NCBI GenBank assembly: GCA_963809925.1
Contig: CAWELH010000008.1
Location: 707,117-771,116 of the forward strand
Direction: 5' to 3'
Length of the DNA stretch: 64,000 nt
From: DASQZK01 sp963809925
Lineage (GTDB): Bacteria > Bacteroidota > Bacteroidia > Bacteroidales > GCA-2748055
The first letter of the stretch is position 1. The number at the start of each line of letters is the position of its first letter. The notes below the pieces were generated by a model. It ran no database searches. It saw only the letters and a program-made list of their open reading frames with translations, and was not told the DNA's origin. This document shows, one piece after another, positions 55,064 through 63,907 of the stretch. A program made the position numbers and the translations under genes.

Positions 55064-55972
55064 CTATTTGGTGACTTCCTTGAAAACCTCTTCCAGACTT
55101 TTTTCTTTCCGTTGCATTGAAAGGACAGTGAGGCCGCTGTCAACGGCAAAGCGAAACAGCACGGCACGAAGATCACTTCCGGCCTCCGTCTCCACCAGGA
55201 ATTTCTGTTCGCCAATCGACCTGATCTGCAACACGCCGTCGAGGCTTTCGAAGGATTTCATATCCGGCGACTTGTCGAACTCCACCATGATGGTCCCTTT
55301 CTGCGATCCGTCTTCCATGGTGATCTCTCCCGGCTTCCCGTCGGCCACGATCTTTCCTCGGCTGATGATAATCACCCGGCTGCAGATGGCCTCCACTTCC
55401 CGCATGATGTGCGTGGACAGTAAGACTGTCTTCGCCTTTCCCAGCTCGTGGATGAGCTCCCTGATCTCCACGATCTGGTTGGGATCCAGTCCGGAGGTCG
55501 GCTCATCAAGGATCAGTACGGCGGGATCGTGAAGGATGGCCTGTGCAAGGCCAACGCGCTGTCGGTAACCTTTCGACAGGGCACCGATCTTTTTATGGCT
55601 TTCCACCATTAGTCCGGTCATGGCGATCACTTCCCCGATCCGTTCCCTGATGTTGTGAATGTGATAATGACCGGCAACATATTCAAGGTATTCCCTGACG
55701 TACATTTCCGGATACAGGGGATTATGTTCAGGAAGGTAACCGATCTTCCGTCTCACTTCCATGGGATCTTCAATTACATTCAGTCCCTCAACTTCCACCT
55801 CCCCGGAGGCAGGCGGGATATACCCCGTGATGATCTTCATCATGGTTGATTTCCCGGCACCATTAGGACCGATAAAGCCCGTGATGGTTCCGCTCTCAGC
55901 GGTAAAACTCACTTCGTCGAGCGCTTTCTGGGAACCATAGATCTTGGTGATATGACTTACTTTGATGGACAT
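55064..55972 (-). CDS. gldA: Gliding-motility ABC transporter ATP-binding protein GldA
   Basis: 302 residues. Walker A GPNGAGKST (35-43), signature LSKGYRQRVGLA, Walker B VLILDEPTSGLDP and switch STHIM. The ~90-residue C-terminal extension ending EKSLEEVFKEVTK is typical of GldA. In Flavobacterium GldA works with membrane partners GldF and GldG; neither is adjacent here. A related ABC-2 export ATPase cannot be fully ruled out. Confidence 0.88.
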   Translation of the reverse strand: MSIKVSHITKIYGSQKALDEVSFTAESGTITGFIGPNGAGKSTMMKIITGYIPPASGEVEVEGLNVIEDPMEVRRKIGYLPEHNPLYPEMYVREYLEYVAGHYHIHNIRERIGEVIAMTGLMVESHKKIGALSKGYRQRVGLAQAILHDPAVLILDEPTSGLDPNQIVEIRELIHELGKAKTVLLSTHIMREVEAICSRVIIISRGKIVADGKPGEITMEDGSQKGTIMVEFDKSPDMKSFESLDGVLQIRSIGEQKFLVETEAGSDLRAVLFRFAVDSGLTVLSMQRKEKSLEEVFKEVTK

Positions 55973-56120
55973 GATGCAAAATTAGGCATTTTAATCCGGC
56001 CTGAAAATAATGTTGCCGGAAATGTGATGCATACAGGCGGTGGAACAAACCATTGGCAGGAACCGGTGGCCGTCAGCTTTATTCCTGTCAGCTGAAGGTT
56101 CCGGTTGGTTCATCGAATGT

Positions 56121-56154
56121 AAAAAAGAAGGTGCTCCAAAATTGGGGCACCTTC
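56121..56154 (-). terminator. Rho-independent terminator of the TPR (pseudo)gene
   Basis: On the minus strand: GAAGGTGCCCC, 6-nt loop, GGAGCACCTTC (one G-T pair), then six T. It lies 26 nt after the TPR stop codon. Confidence 0.88.
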
Positions 56155-56179
56155 GTAAAATATCGGTAAATCTCAAGCA

Positions 56180-57169
56180 TCACTGACAACCCGGAACTTT
56201 TTCCTTCTTGGCCGCTGCTTTTTCTTCAAACGCTCCAGCCATGGCATTTTTATATGCGCCACAGGCTTTGTCGTATTCAGCCATTCCCATATATGCATTG
56301 CCAAGTTCATAGTTGATGGCAGCAATCTTATCCTCACCCTCTGCCTTCGCCAGCGCTTTCTCGGCATACTGGCTGCTTTTTCATATTCACTTCGCGGTTG
56401 TAGATATGGCCAGTTTATAGTTGGCATCGGTATTCGTCGGATCATACTGCAGGGCTTTCTGATACGATTCAATGGCATAAGTAAAATCCTCGATCTTCCG
56501 GATCCACAGCCTGGAGCTCATTGTCGCCATGCCCGTTATAAAACCTGGTGATGGTTTCCTTGGCAAGCTCAACAGTTTTGGTGTCATTTGCTCCTTCCCC
56601 AGCCGAAATAGCTTTTGTCAGGGACTCAACCATCTTGTCTTCGTCTTTCTTATCGAAATATATCAGACCTTCGCCCAGATAAGCCTTGTCGTAATTGGGA
56701 TCATATTTAATGCCTATTCAAACATAATCCAGGGCAGCATCAAGATTTTCCTCCTTGTACTTCTGTGTCCCAACGCCTACGAGAAGCGTGGGTAGAAATT
56801 TCTCAGACTTTGCCTTGTATTCCTGGTTATTATTATACTTATCAGCAAGTTCGATCGTCTGCTCCAGGTAGGGAATGGCATTTTCATAATCCGTTGCTTG
56901 ATATAGGAAATGGCTACCTGGTAGTGCAATAACGGGATCTGTTGCTTTGCCTTGGCAGCGAGATCTTCGGCTTCTTTTCCGCTGACTGATTCCGATATGG
57001 TCAAACATCATTCAGATCTGAAATAGCAGAGAGGTAATCACCTTTGTTAATTTCATCTGCACCTTTGTTAAACGTGGCGACAATTTCGTCGAGGGTCTGT
57101 CCATAGATCGATACCGGTAAACAGCACCAGCATCATTGCCAGTATAAACATTAACTGTTTCATAAGCAT
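56180..57169 (-). pseudogene. Tetratricopeptide-repeat protein, disrupted by several frameshifts and one stop
   Basis: Joining frames gives a ~320-residue secreted TPR protein: signal peptide MKQLMFILAMMLVLFTGI, then YGQTLDEIVATFNKGADEIN, VAISYIK / ATDYENAIPYLEQ, KYDPNYDKAYLGEG, ALQYDPTNTDANYKL, YAEKALAKAEGEDK and a tail ending KVPGCQ. I locate breaks near 57105, 57002 (TTTG where TTTTG is expected), 56899 (one A lost), 56500, 56400 and 56370, plus an in-frame TGA near 56717. Its terminator and a perfect -7 element survive, which suggests recent inactivation. A local run of assembly errors is the alternative. Confidence 0.82.
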
Positions 57170-57200
57170 CTTTTTTGGGTTTGCATGTATAATTAAGCCT

Positions 57201-57208
57201 CAAATATA
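57201..57208 (-). promoter_or_regulatory. -7 element of the TPR pseudogene
   Basis: TATATTTG on the minus strand, exact TAnnTTTG, 31 nt upstream of the first ATG. Confidence 0.5.
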
Positions 57209-57697
57209 AAAAAATTTGTGATCTACAACATATAAGATTGCGGCTCACAGCTTGTGGTGACAAATATCCTGCCAAAAAAGTTCACTCCCCACTCAGAAAA
57301 ATACCGTTTCATGTCCCTGCTGTCATGTAAATATTTTTCTACCTTTGTCGGGTTCAAATCTATGGTGGAGTGATTTGACTGATTGCAACCACGTAAAAAA
57401 ATGCTAAAGCAGTATCCCGGCTCATTACAATCTTTCATATTATTCCCCCGTTTACTATTATTGGTCTGTCCGGTTTTCACAATGGATAACCTGATCTGAA
57501 ACGGCATGTTAAATGCCGGGTTGTGGTCAGTGGTATTTTGATCCTGACAGAGCAACACGCAGGATAGCGGAATTTTTCAGCCGCTGCCTAAATGCTGCTG
57601 CGCGAAGAACAAAAATCATCCTTAGTGTTTTTGATTCTTAGCGATTTTGTGGCATGTAGTAACATTTTAAACAAAAACATCTTAAACTTATAAGACA
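57209..57697. other. Non-coding gap between the TPR pseudogene and metK
   Basis: No recognisable gene. Two small hairpins (ATCCTG...CAGGAT near 57540-57565; AGCGG...CCGCT near 57567-57585) lie in the metK leader region but do not match any SAM riboswitch pattern I know. A frame on the minus strand (57223-57558) lacks protein-like character. Confidence 0.5.
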
Positions 57698-58960
57698 ATG
57701 GCATATTTGTTTACATCGGAGTCCGTTTCTGAGGGACATCCGGACAAGGTAGCGGATCAGATCTCTGACGCATTGCTCGATTATTTTCTGGCTTTCGATC
57801 CTGACTCAAAGGTCGCCTGCGAGACGCTGGTGACCACCGGGCAGGTAGTTCTTGCCGGTGAAGTGAGGACCTCCACATATATCGATGTGCAAAAAGTCGC
57901 CCGCGACGTCATCAACCATATTGGCTACACCCGCAACGAATATATGTTCGACGGCGACTCATGCGGCATTCTCATTGCCATCCATGAGCAGAGCGACGAC
58001 ATCAACCGCGGCGTCAACCGGGAAGATCCAATGCTGCAGGGCGCCGGCGACCAGGGGATGATGTTCGGCTATGCCTCCCGTGAGACCGACAACTACATGC
58101 CACTGTCGCTGGAGATCTCCCACCTCCTGCTGAAAGAGCTGGCAGCCATCCGCCGCGAAGGAAAGGTCATGACCTACCTCCGCCCCGATTCCAAGTCGCA
58201 GGTTACCATTGAATACAACGAAGACGACAGTCCAAAACGGATTCATACCATCGTGGTATCGACGCAGCACGACGAGTTCGATGAAAACGACACCATGCTG
58301 GCGAAGATCCGCAAGGATGTTATCAACCTCCTCGTTCCGCGTGTTAAAAGCAAGCTTCCGGCACGTGTACAGGAACTCTTCGATAACGATATCATCTATC
58401 ATGTCAACCCTACAGGAAAATTTGTGATCGGCGGACCTCATGGCGATACCGGTCTCACCGGCCGCAAGATCATCGTCGACACCTACGGTGGAAAAGGCGC
58501 ACATGGCGGCGGTGCATTTTCAGGGAAGGATCCTTCGAAAGTCGACCGCTCGGCTGCCTATGCCGCCCGCCATATTGCCAAAAATCTTGTGGCTGCCGGC
58601 GTTTGCGACGAGGTGCTTGTCCAGATCTCCTATGCTATCGGTGTGGCTGAGCCCCTGGGTGTCTTCGTCGAGACCTACGGGAAGTCGAATGTGAAGATCG
58701 ATGACGGCGAGATCGCTGAGAAGATCAAAAACATCTTCGACCTCCGCCCTGCCGCCATCGAGCAGCGCCTGCAACTCCGCAAACCCATCTACACTGAAAC
58801 CGCCGCGTACGGTCACATGGGCCGCACGCCGGAGAAAGTGACGAAAAAATTTGAGTCGCCTTACTCGGATAAGAGAGAAATTGAGGTAGAGTTGTTTACC
58901 TGGGAGAAGCTGGATTATGTGGACAGGATCAGGGAAGAATTTGGGATAGGGAAAGGTTAG
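57698..58960 (+). CDS. metK: S-adenosylmethionine synthetase
   Basis: Makes SAM from methionine and ATP. 420 residues; ATP-site GHPDK with His14, the P-loop-like GAGDQGMMFGYA near 110 and GGPHGDTGLTGRKIIVDTYGG near 245. The ~35-residue excess over the E. coli enzyme is usual in Bacteroidota. Third positions look more G/C-rich than in most neighbours, consistent with high expression. Confidence 0.98.
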   Translation: MAYLFTSESVSEGHPDKVADQISDALLDYFLAFDPDSKVACETLVTTGQVVLAGEVRTSTYIDVQKVARDVINHIGYTRNEYMFDGDSCGILIAIHEQSDDINRGVNREDPMLQGAGDQGMMFGYASRETDNYMPLSLEISHLLLKELAAIRREGKVMTYLRPDSKSQVTIEYNEDDSPKRIHTIVVSTQHDEFDENDTMLAKIRKDVINLLVPRVKSKLPARVQELFDNDIIYHVNPTGKFVIGGPHGDTGLTGRKIIVDTYGGKGAHGGGAFSGKDPSKVDRSAAYAARHIAKNLVAAGVCDEVLVQISYAIGVAEPLGVFVETYGKSNVKIDDGEIAEKIKNIFDLRPAAIEQRLQLRKPIYTETAAYGHMGRTPEKVTKKFESPYSDKREIEVELFTWEKLDYVDRIREEFGIGKG

Positions 58961-59059
58961 TAGAAAGCCGAAAGGTTTCCATCGGACACCGAGCTTCAGC
59001 ATAGATATCAGGTTAATTATTTGGTGAATGGGAGATGATTCAGGTTATTGGTCAGGGCA

Positions 59060-59286
59060 GCGACGGTAGATGGTACCCTATCAATTCCCCACACCCCGAA
59101 AGAGGTTCGATTTTAAAAGCCACGGTAACACCACTGATTGGAAAACCTCCCATCCCCCATACACGGGAGGGGTTCCATTATAATAGTCACTGTAACACCA
59201 CTGCTTGGAACACTCCCAATTCCCTACTGCGGAGCGGTAAAATTATGGTGGTCATTGATTTTGCCTATAGTCACGGAAAAATTCCA
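59060..59286. repeat. Degenerate half copies of family A
   Basis: Three decayed modules, e.g. GCCACGGTAACACCACTGAT, TAGTCACTGTAACACCACTG and CTACTGCGGAGCGGTAAAAT, in the same order as the degenerate modules before copy 1 at 11.1 kb. Between 58961 and 59060 nothing is seen. Confidence 0.75.
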
Positions 59287-59548
59287 TTTGAACCACTCCC
59301 TACCGCGGAGCGGTAAAATTATAGTAGCCACGGTTACGTCCGTGGTTGGAACGCAAACATCCCCCAAACCCCGGAGGGGTTTAATAAATTTTCCTAAGAC
59401 TTGTTAGTATCAAATCGAAAAAAAACACCGTCCACATGCCCGGATTATTGGCGTGCCCTCCGGGGACACAGGAAACATCACCTCACCTACCACGGGCGTT
59501 ACCGTGGCTACTATAATTTTACCGCTCCGCGGTAGGGAGTGGTTCAAA
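59287..59548 (+). repeat. Family A element, copy 4 (best preserved)
   Basis: 262 bp with 48-bp perfect terminal inverted repeats that begin TTTGAACCACTCCCTACCGC and end GCCACGGT on the left arm. Inside the arms lie hairpins TACCGC-GGA-GCGGTA and CCACGG-n6-CCGTGG. Interior: AAACCCC-GGA-GGGGTTT, ACTTGTTAGTATCAAATCGA, eight A, GGATTATTGGCGTGCCCTCC. No open frame of note, no transposase. The family A linker follows (59549-59680). Confidence 0.9.
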
Positions 59549-59768
59549 GAAAATTATCGCAGGTCAAATCACGTTTTTAACGAACTTAGATTTTAATTGA
59601 TTTACCCTCCATAGGATAATTCACTGCAACTTATGTGACCTTATGTGCCTTATGTGGTTCAATAAAGGTAATTTACGGTGACGTCCATGGGTAAACCCCT
59701 GGCTACAGATAGGCAACTACTCAGCATTTTGGCTATAACGGAAAACACTTCATAACTCCATAACTCCC

Positions 59769-59814
59769 TAACTCCACCGCGTCCGCCGTAGCTTAAGCGG
59801 AGGTGGATAACTTC
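59769..59814. repeat. Family C singleton, identical to the copy at 62.3 kb
   Basis: About 45 bp (CTAACTCCACCGCGTCCGCC through AGCGGAGGTGGATAACT), repeated without change at 62319-62364. Both copies lie about 60-95 nt upstream of a plus-strand gene. Confidence 0.88.
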
Positions 59815-59874
59815 CCCCCTTGACTCATATCCAAAATCTTCCTACATTAGCCATACATTAACCTCCTCGCCCTC

Positions 59875-61299
59875 ATGTCCTTCGCTCTTCTCCTTCCCTT
59901 TCTCATCTACTTTCTCCTGGTACTTCTCATCGGTCTTTACACCACGCGTTATTCATCACAGGGCATCAGCGAGTATTTTATCGGGGGTCGGAAGGTTCAT
60001 AAATTTGTAGTGGCGCTATCCGCCGTCGTTTCGGGTCGAAGCGCATGGCTGCTGCTTGGCTTTACGGGTCAGGCGTACACCATGGGGCTTTCGGCCGTGT
60101 GGGCGGTGGTGGGATATATTGTGGTCGAGTTATTATTATTCCTGTTCTATGCGCCGGTGATCCGCCGCTTCAGCGGGCAACACAACTGCATCACCCTTCC
60201 CGACTTCTTCGCAGCGCGATTCGATGACAAAAACGGGCATCTTCGGGTGTTATTGGTGACCATCATCATGATCTTCATGGTGACCTATGTTGCTGCCCAG
60301 CTCCTGGCCGGAGGCAAGGCTTTTTTCGCCTATTTTGAAATCGACATGTTCACCGGCATCGTACTGACCGGCGTCATCATCCTGTTATACACCATCATGG
60401 GCGGCTTTATGGCGGTAAGTCTCACCGACGTCCTGCAGGCCTTCGTGATGCTCTTTGCCCTGATCCTCCTTCCACTGGTCGGGATTGTCAAGGGCGGCGG
60501 CTTCAACGCCATCATATCAGGCTTGTCTGACATCCAGCCGGCCTTCTTCAATCCGGTGGCCTTCGGCTACGGATCGCTGATCGGCTTTCTGGGCATCGGT
60601 CTTGGCTCCCCCGGCAGTCCGCACGTCATTGTGAGGTACATGTCGATCGCCGATTCGTCGCAGTTCCGCTGGACGGCTGTGGTGGGGACACTCTGGAACA
60701 TCCTCCTCGCCGGCGGTGCACTGTGCATCGGTTTCCTGGCCCGATACTACTTCCCCGAGCTGAGCATGCTGCCCGATGCAGATCCCGAGAACGCTTACAT
60801 AACACTGGCGATTAAGCTCCTCCCAACCGCGGTGGTCGGTATTATCCTGGCCTCGATCTTCGCCGCCATCATGTCCACCGCCGACTCGCAGCTTCTCGTC
60901 GCCGCTTCCGGACTTGTGCGGGATATTTACGAGAAGGTGATCCGCAAAGACGTCGCGGTGAGCCAGAAACGCCTCACATTTTTAAGCCGCGCTGCCGTTG
61001 CTTTCCTCGTATACATTGCCATCATGCTCGGCCTTCTCGTCAAAGACCTGGTATTCTGGTTTGTCCTCTTCGCCTGGGCCGGACTGGGAGCCTCTATCGG
61101 TCCTGCTTCCCTCCATGCCCTCTTCAACAAGCGCACCACCAAGAAAGGCGTTATGGCCGGCATGATCGCCGGTGTTCTTACCGTCATCATCTGGAAGAGC
61201 AGCCACGAGCTGAGTAAGTGGATGTATGAGTTGATACCGGGGTTTTTGATGGGCTTTGTGGTGACGTATTGGGTGAGTTTTTGGGGAAATAGGAAGTGA
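59875..61299 (+). CDS. Sodium:solute symporter (SSS family, PutP-like)
   Basis: 474 residues with about 13 transmembrane helices. SSS family features: YFIGGRKVHKFVVALSA near residue 35, TDVLQAFVMLFALI near 183, and GIILASIFAAIMSTADSQLL near 323 (core Na site helix 8 AxxSTxxS-like). Imports a solute with sodium; proline or another small organic acid is possible, the substrate is not determinable. G/C-rich third positions like metK. Followed by the 204-bp array. Confidence 0.9.
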   Translation: MSFALLLPFLIYFLLVLLIGLYTTRYSSQGISEYFIGGRKVHKFVVALSAVVSGRSAWLLLGFTGQAYTMGLSAVWAVVGYIVVELLLFLFYAPVIRRFSGQHNCITLPDFFAARFDDKNGHLRVLLVTIIMIFMVTYVAAQLLAGGKAFFAYFEIDMFTGIVLTGVIILLYTIMGGFMAVSLTDVLQAFVMLFALILLPLVGIVKGGGFNAIISGLSDIQPAFFNPVAFGYGSLIGFLGIGLGSPGSPHVIVRYMSIADSSQFRWTAVVGTLWNILLAGGALCIGFLARYYFPELSMLPDADPENAYITLAIKLLPTAVVGIILASIFAAIMSTADSQLLVAASGLVRDIYEKVIRKDVAVSQKRLTFLSRAAVAFLVYIAIMLGLLVKDLVFWFVLFAWAGLGASIGPASLHALFNKRTTKKGVMAGMIAGVLTVIIWKSSHELSKWMYELIPGFLMGFVVTYWVSFWGNRK

Positions 61300-61379
61300 T
61301 GCGGTGAGGAAGTTAGGGGGTTAGGAAGTTAGGAAGTTAGGAAGTGAGTTGAAGGAAGCCGGGATATTCGAAGTTTTTA

Positions 61380-62275
61380 AAGTCACCTTTCGTTGAATAC
61401 CCCTAAATCCCGTTTTCGTTGAATGCCCTAAATCCCCTGCGTGTAAATACCCCTAAATCCCCTGAAAGGGGACTTGAAGAGTGTGGTGATGAGCTGTTTG
61501 GAGGGAATGGAAAAATATGCTTCGAAAATCAGTTTACCAGTAAGAGCTTAGACGAGTAGGTTGTCCTTTTAATAATCTTTGTTTGAAAAAAATATGGCGG
61601 TTATTGGCAACAAGGTGAATTCATAATTTCTTAAAGTCCCCTTGCGTTGAATACCCCTAAATCCCCTGAAAGGGGACTTGAAGAGTGTGGTGATGAGCTG
61701 TTTGGAGGGAATGGAAAAATATGCTTCGAAAATTAGTTTACCAGTAAGAGCTTAGACGAGTAGGTTGTCCTTTTAATAATCTTTGTTTGAAAAAAATATG
61801 GCGGTTATTGGCAACAAGGTGAATTCATAATTTCTTAAAGTCCCCTTGCGTTGAATACCCCTAAATCCCCTGAAAGGGGACTTGAAGAGTGTGGTGATGA
61901 GCTGTTTGGTGGGAATGGAAAAATATGCTTCGAAAATTAGTTTACCAGTAAGAGCTTAGACGAGTAGGTTGTCGTTTTAATAATCTTTGTTTGAAAAAAA
62001 TATGGCGGTTATTGGCAACAAGGTGAATTCATAATTTCTTAAAGTCCCCTTGCGTTGAATACCCCTAAATCCCCTGAAAGGGGACTTGAAGAGTGTGGTA
62101 ATGAGCTGTTTGGAGGGAATGGAAAAATATACTTCGAAAATTAGTATACTAGTAAGAGCTCTGTCGAATTGGTTTGGTTTTACACCTTTTGGTTTGAAAA
62201 AAATATGGAGGTATTGGCTAAAAGGTATATTCAGATCATCTTAAAGTCCCCTTTCAGGGGATTTAGGGGTATCCA
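61380..62275. repeat. 204-bp tandem array, four units with inverted closing fragment
   Basis: The hairpin CCCCT-GAA-AGGGG recurs at 61461, 61665, 61869 and 62073, exactly 204 bp apart. Units contain GACTTGAAGAGTGTGG, GAATGGAAAAATATGCTTCG, GAGCTTAGACGAGTAGG and AAAAAAATATGGCGGTTATT. Units 1-3 are almost identical; unit 4 is diverged. The array ends with the motif inverted (AAGTCCCCTTTCAGGGGATT). Each of units 1-3 holds the same 20-codon frame (first 61489-61551). The symporter-regulator gap (61300-62457) has no other gene. Confidence 0.93.
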
Positions 62276-62318
62276 GGCGAGGGGTATCCATACGTTGGGG
62301 CCTGAGTAGTGCAATTCC

Positions 62319-62364
62319 TAACTCCACCGCGTCCGCCGTAGCTTAAGCGGAGGTGGATAACTCC
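62319..62364. repeat. Family C singleton, second identical copy
   Basis: Same ~45 bp as at 59769-59814, ending about 93 nt before the winged-helix gene. It contains an inner inverted arrangement (TCCGC...GCGGA around CTTAAG). Confidence 0.88.
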
Positions 62365-62430
62365 TATTTAGACCCAATCCATATAACAAACTTTCTTCAA
62401 CAAAAAAGCCCTACTCTCATAAAGATCGGG

Positions 62431-62438
62431 TAATTTTG
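62431..62438 (+). promoter_or_regulatory. -7 element of the winged-helix regulator gene
   Basis: TAATTTTG, an exact TAnnTTTG match, 19 nt before the TTG start, so the 5' leader is very short. Confidence 0.5.
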
Positions 62439-62457
62439 TTACTCAAAATATCTTCTA

Positions 62458-63042
62458 TTGCTGGACGCGTTAATAACATCGAAGACGAGGGTGAAGTTGC
62501 TGTTAAAATTCTTTCTCAACGGCAATTCGAGTTCTTATTTGCGACATTTGGAGACGGAATTCGGCGAGTCGTCGAATGCCATCAGGGTGGAACTGAACCG
62601 CTTTGAAGACGCAGGCTTGCTGAAGTCTTTCATCCAGGGCAACAAGAAGTACTACCAGGCGGATCAGAGTCATCCGCTCTTTCCCGATATCAACAACATT
62701 ATATTTAAGTACATCGGCATCGACCAGATCATCGAAAAGGTGGTTCAAAAGCTGGGCCCTCTCGACCATGTCTTTCTGTGCGGTGATTTCGCCAACGGCA
62801 TCGACAGTGAAATCATTGATCTGATCTTCATCGGTGACGACATCAACCGTCAGTACCTGGTAAGCCTGGTGGATAAATGTGAGACGCTGATCAAGCGGCG
62901 GCTGCGGTACATCGTGTACACATCGGACGAATGGAAAGGGAAAAGAGCGGCGATGAACGGCGAAGAAATGCTGTTGTTGTGGAAAGATGGAGAAGAAAGC
63001 GGAAGTGGGAATGGTAGCGGGAAAAAGGAAGAGAATTCCTGA
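62458..63042 (+). CDS. Winged-helix regulator fused to a degenerate nucleotidyltransferase-like domain
   Basis: 194 residues. N-terminal ArsR-like winged helix (ALITSKTRVKLLLKFFLN, then FGESSNAIRVELNRFEDAGLL to residue ~65). The C-terminal part (about 95-175) resembles a minimal nucleotidyltransferase, but the GS...DxD catalytic pattern is changed to CGDFANGIDSEIIDLIFIG. The tail is Gly/Ser/Lys/Glu-rich. The start is TTG: family members begin at this position and no ATG is near. Such proteins commonly precede surface-polysaccharide loci in Bacteroidota, and a Wza-like gene starts 0.9 kb downstream. Confidence 0.8.
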   Translation: MLDALITSKTRVKLLLKFFLNGNSSSYLRHLETEFGESSNAIRVELNRFEDAGLLKSFIQGNKKYYQADQSHPLFPDINNIIFKYIGIDQIIEKVVQKLGPLDHVFLCGDFANGIDSEIIDLIFIGDDINRQYLVSLVDKCETLIKRRLRYIVYTSDEWKGKRAAMNGEEMLLLWKDGEESGSGNGSGKKEENS

Positions 63043-63275
63043 TATCGCTGATTGGCGGAGAGGAAACAATGAAGCGTGTCTGCATATTGTGTGCCGCTCG
63101 AAATTTTAGCAAAACCCTGAAAGATCGTACACAGGGAATCGCAGACCGGCTCGTGTTGTGAGTCAATTTACAGAGAGGTCGAAAGACCGAAGAACATATA
63201 CTTTCACCAGCCTTCTCGGCCGTTTCCTGAAAATGGAAATGTGACTGACGGGGCGGAGCCGTGGGAGGAAAGAGG

Positions 63276-63315
63276 GAATGTCGAACGCCGAATTTCGAAT
63301 GTCGAACACCGAAGG
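63276..63315 (-). repeat. TCGAA microrepeat, left flank of the bIVS gene
   Basis: GAATGTCGAACGCCGAATTT, then CGAATGTCGAACACCGAAGG. It is the inverse of the block at 63754 on the other side of the gene. The same microrepeat is part of each family B unit. Confidence 0.8.
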
Positions 63316-63334
63316 AGCGTGGAAAAAGAAAAAA

Positions 63335-63715
63335 TCAGTTATGACCGGAATTTGCCCGGGTAGTTCTAAGACTGGCGACAAATATGGAGATTAGCTCAGA
63401 GTTTTCGGTTTTGGTTGAAATGATTAAGTCCTCATTTTTACATAGTTTGAGTTGATAAATGATTTGAAGACAAATATCGGTTTCCCGAAGTTCTTTAAGA
63501 ATGATCTTGAATTTATGAATGAAGTCGTTTCTGGACTCACTGCTTTGTGCCTCTCCATAATTCAGTGCCGGTGAGGTTCCCGACCGGATGAGCTGTCCGG
63601 CTAAATGACTTGAAGCTCTGGAATTTGTTAATGATTCCACGATTTTTACAATATCGACCGCAAAACAGATAAGACGTTTTTCAAGATCAAATGCTTGATT
63701 TCTTTGCTTTTCCAT
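63335..63715 (-). CDS. Four-helix-bundle (bIVS / S23-type) protein
   Basis: 126 residues, all-helical. Family features: RLICFAVDIVKIVESLTNSR, LAGQLIRSGTSPALNYGEA (the RS(A/G)xSxxxNxxEA motif) and FIHKFKIILKELRETDICL. Members were first seen in insertion sequences within 23S rRNA genes and are spread as single genes in Bacteroidota; Avd of diversity-generating retroelements shares the fold. No reverse transcriptase or rRNA is nearby. The gene is enclosed by TCGAA microrepeats facing opposite ways, suggesting it inserted as a unit between the regulator and the export gene. Confidence 0.9.
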   Translation of the reverse strand: MEKQRNQAFDLEKRLICFAVDIVKIVESLTNSRASSHLAGQLIRSGTSPALNYGEAQSSESRNDFIHKFKIILKELRETDICLQIIYQLKLCKNEDLIISTKTENSELISIFVASLRTTRANSGHN

Positions 63716-63753
63716 TGACTTACATTTTATTTACACGATTAAGTTCTCTTTTT

Positions 63754-63792
63754 ATTCGACATTCGATATTCGACATTCGATATTCGACATTC
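63754..63792 (+). repeat. TCGAA microrepeat, right flank of the bIVS gene
   Basis: ATTCGACATTCGAT motif iterated nearly three times (ATTCGACATTCGATATTCGA and on). Opposite orientation to the left-flank block. Confidence 0.85.
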
Positions 63793-63907
63793 CAATTCAT
63801 CTTTCATTTTTTCTTCTTCATCCTCATCTAAACTTAATATCCAAATCCAATAAATATCAGCGCTTCATCCAGACTTTTTTTTCTCCTTCACCCATATCTC
63901 AAATAAA

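Noticed and set aside
57223..57558. 111-residue minus-strand open frame upstream of metK
   Set aside because: No domain, no credible start, and it covers the promoter region of the TPR pseudogene.
57540..57697. SAM riboswitch before metK
   Set aside because: Two small hairpins exist, but I could not match the conserved core of any SAM riboswitch class.
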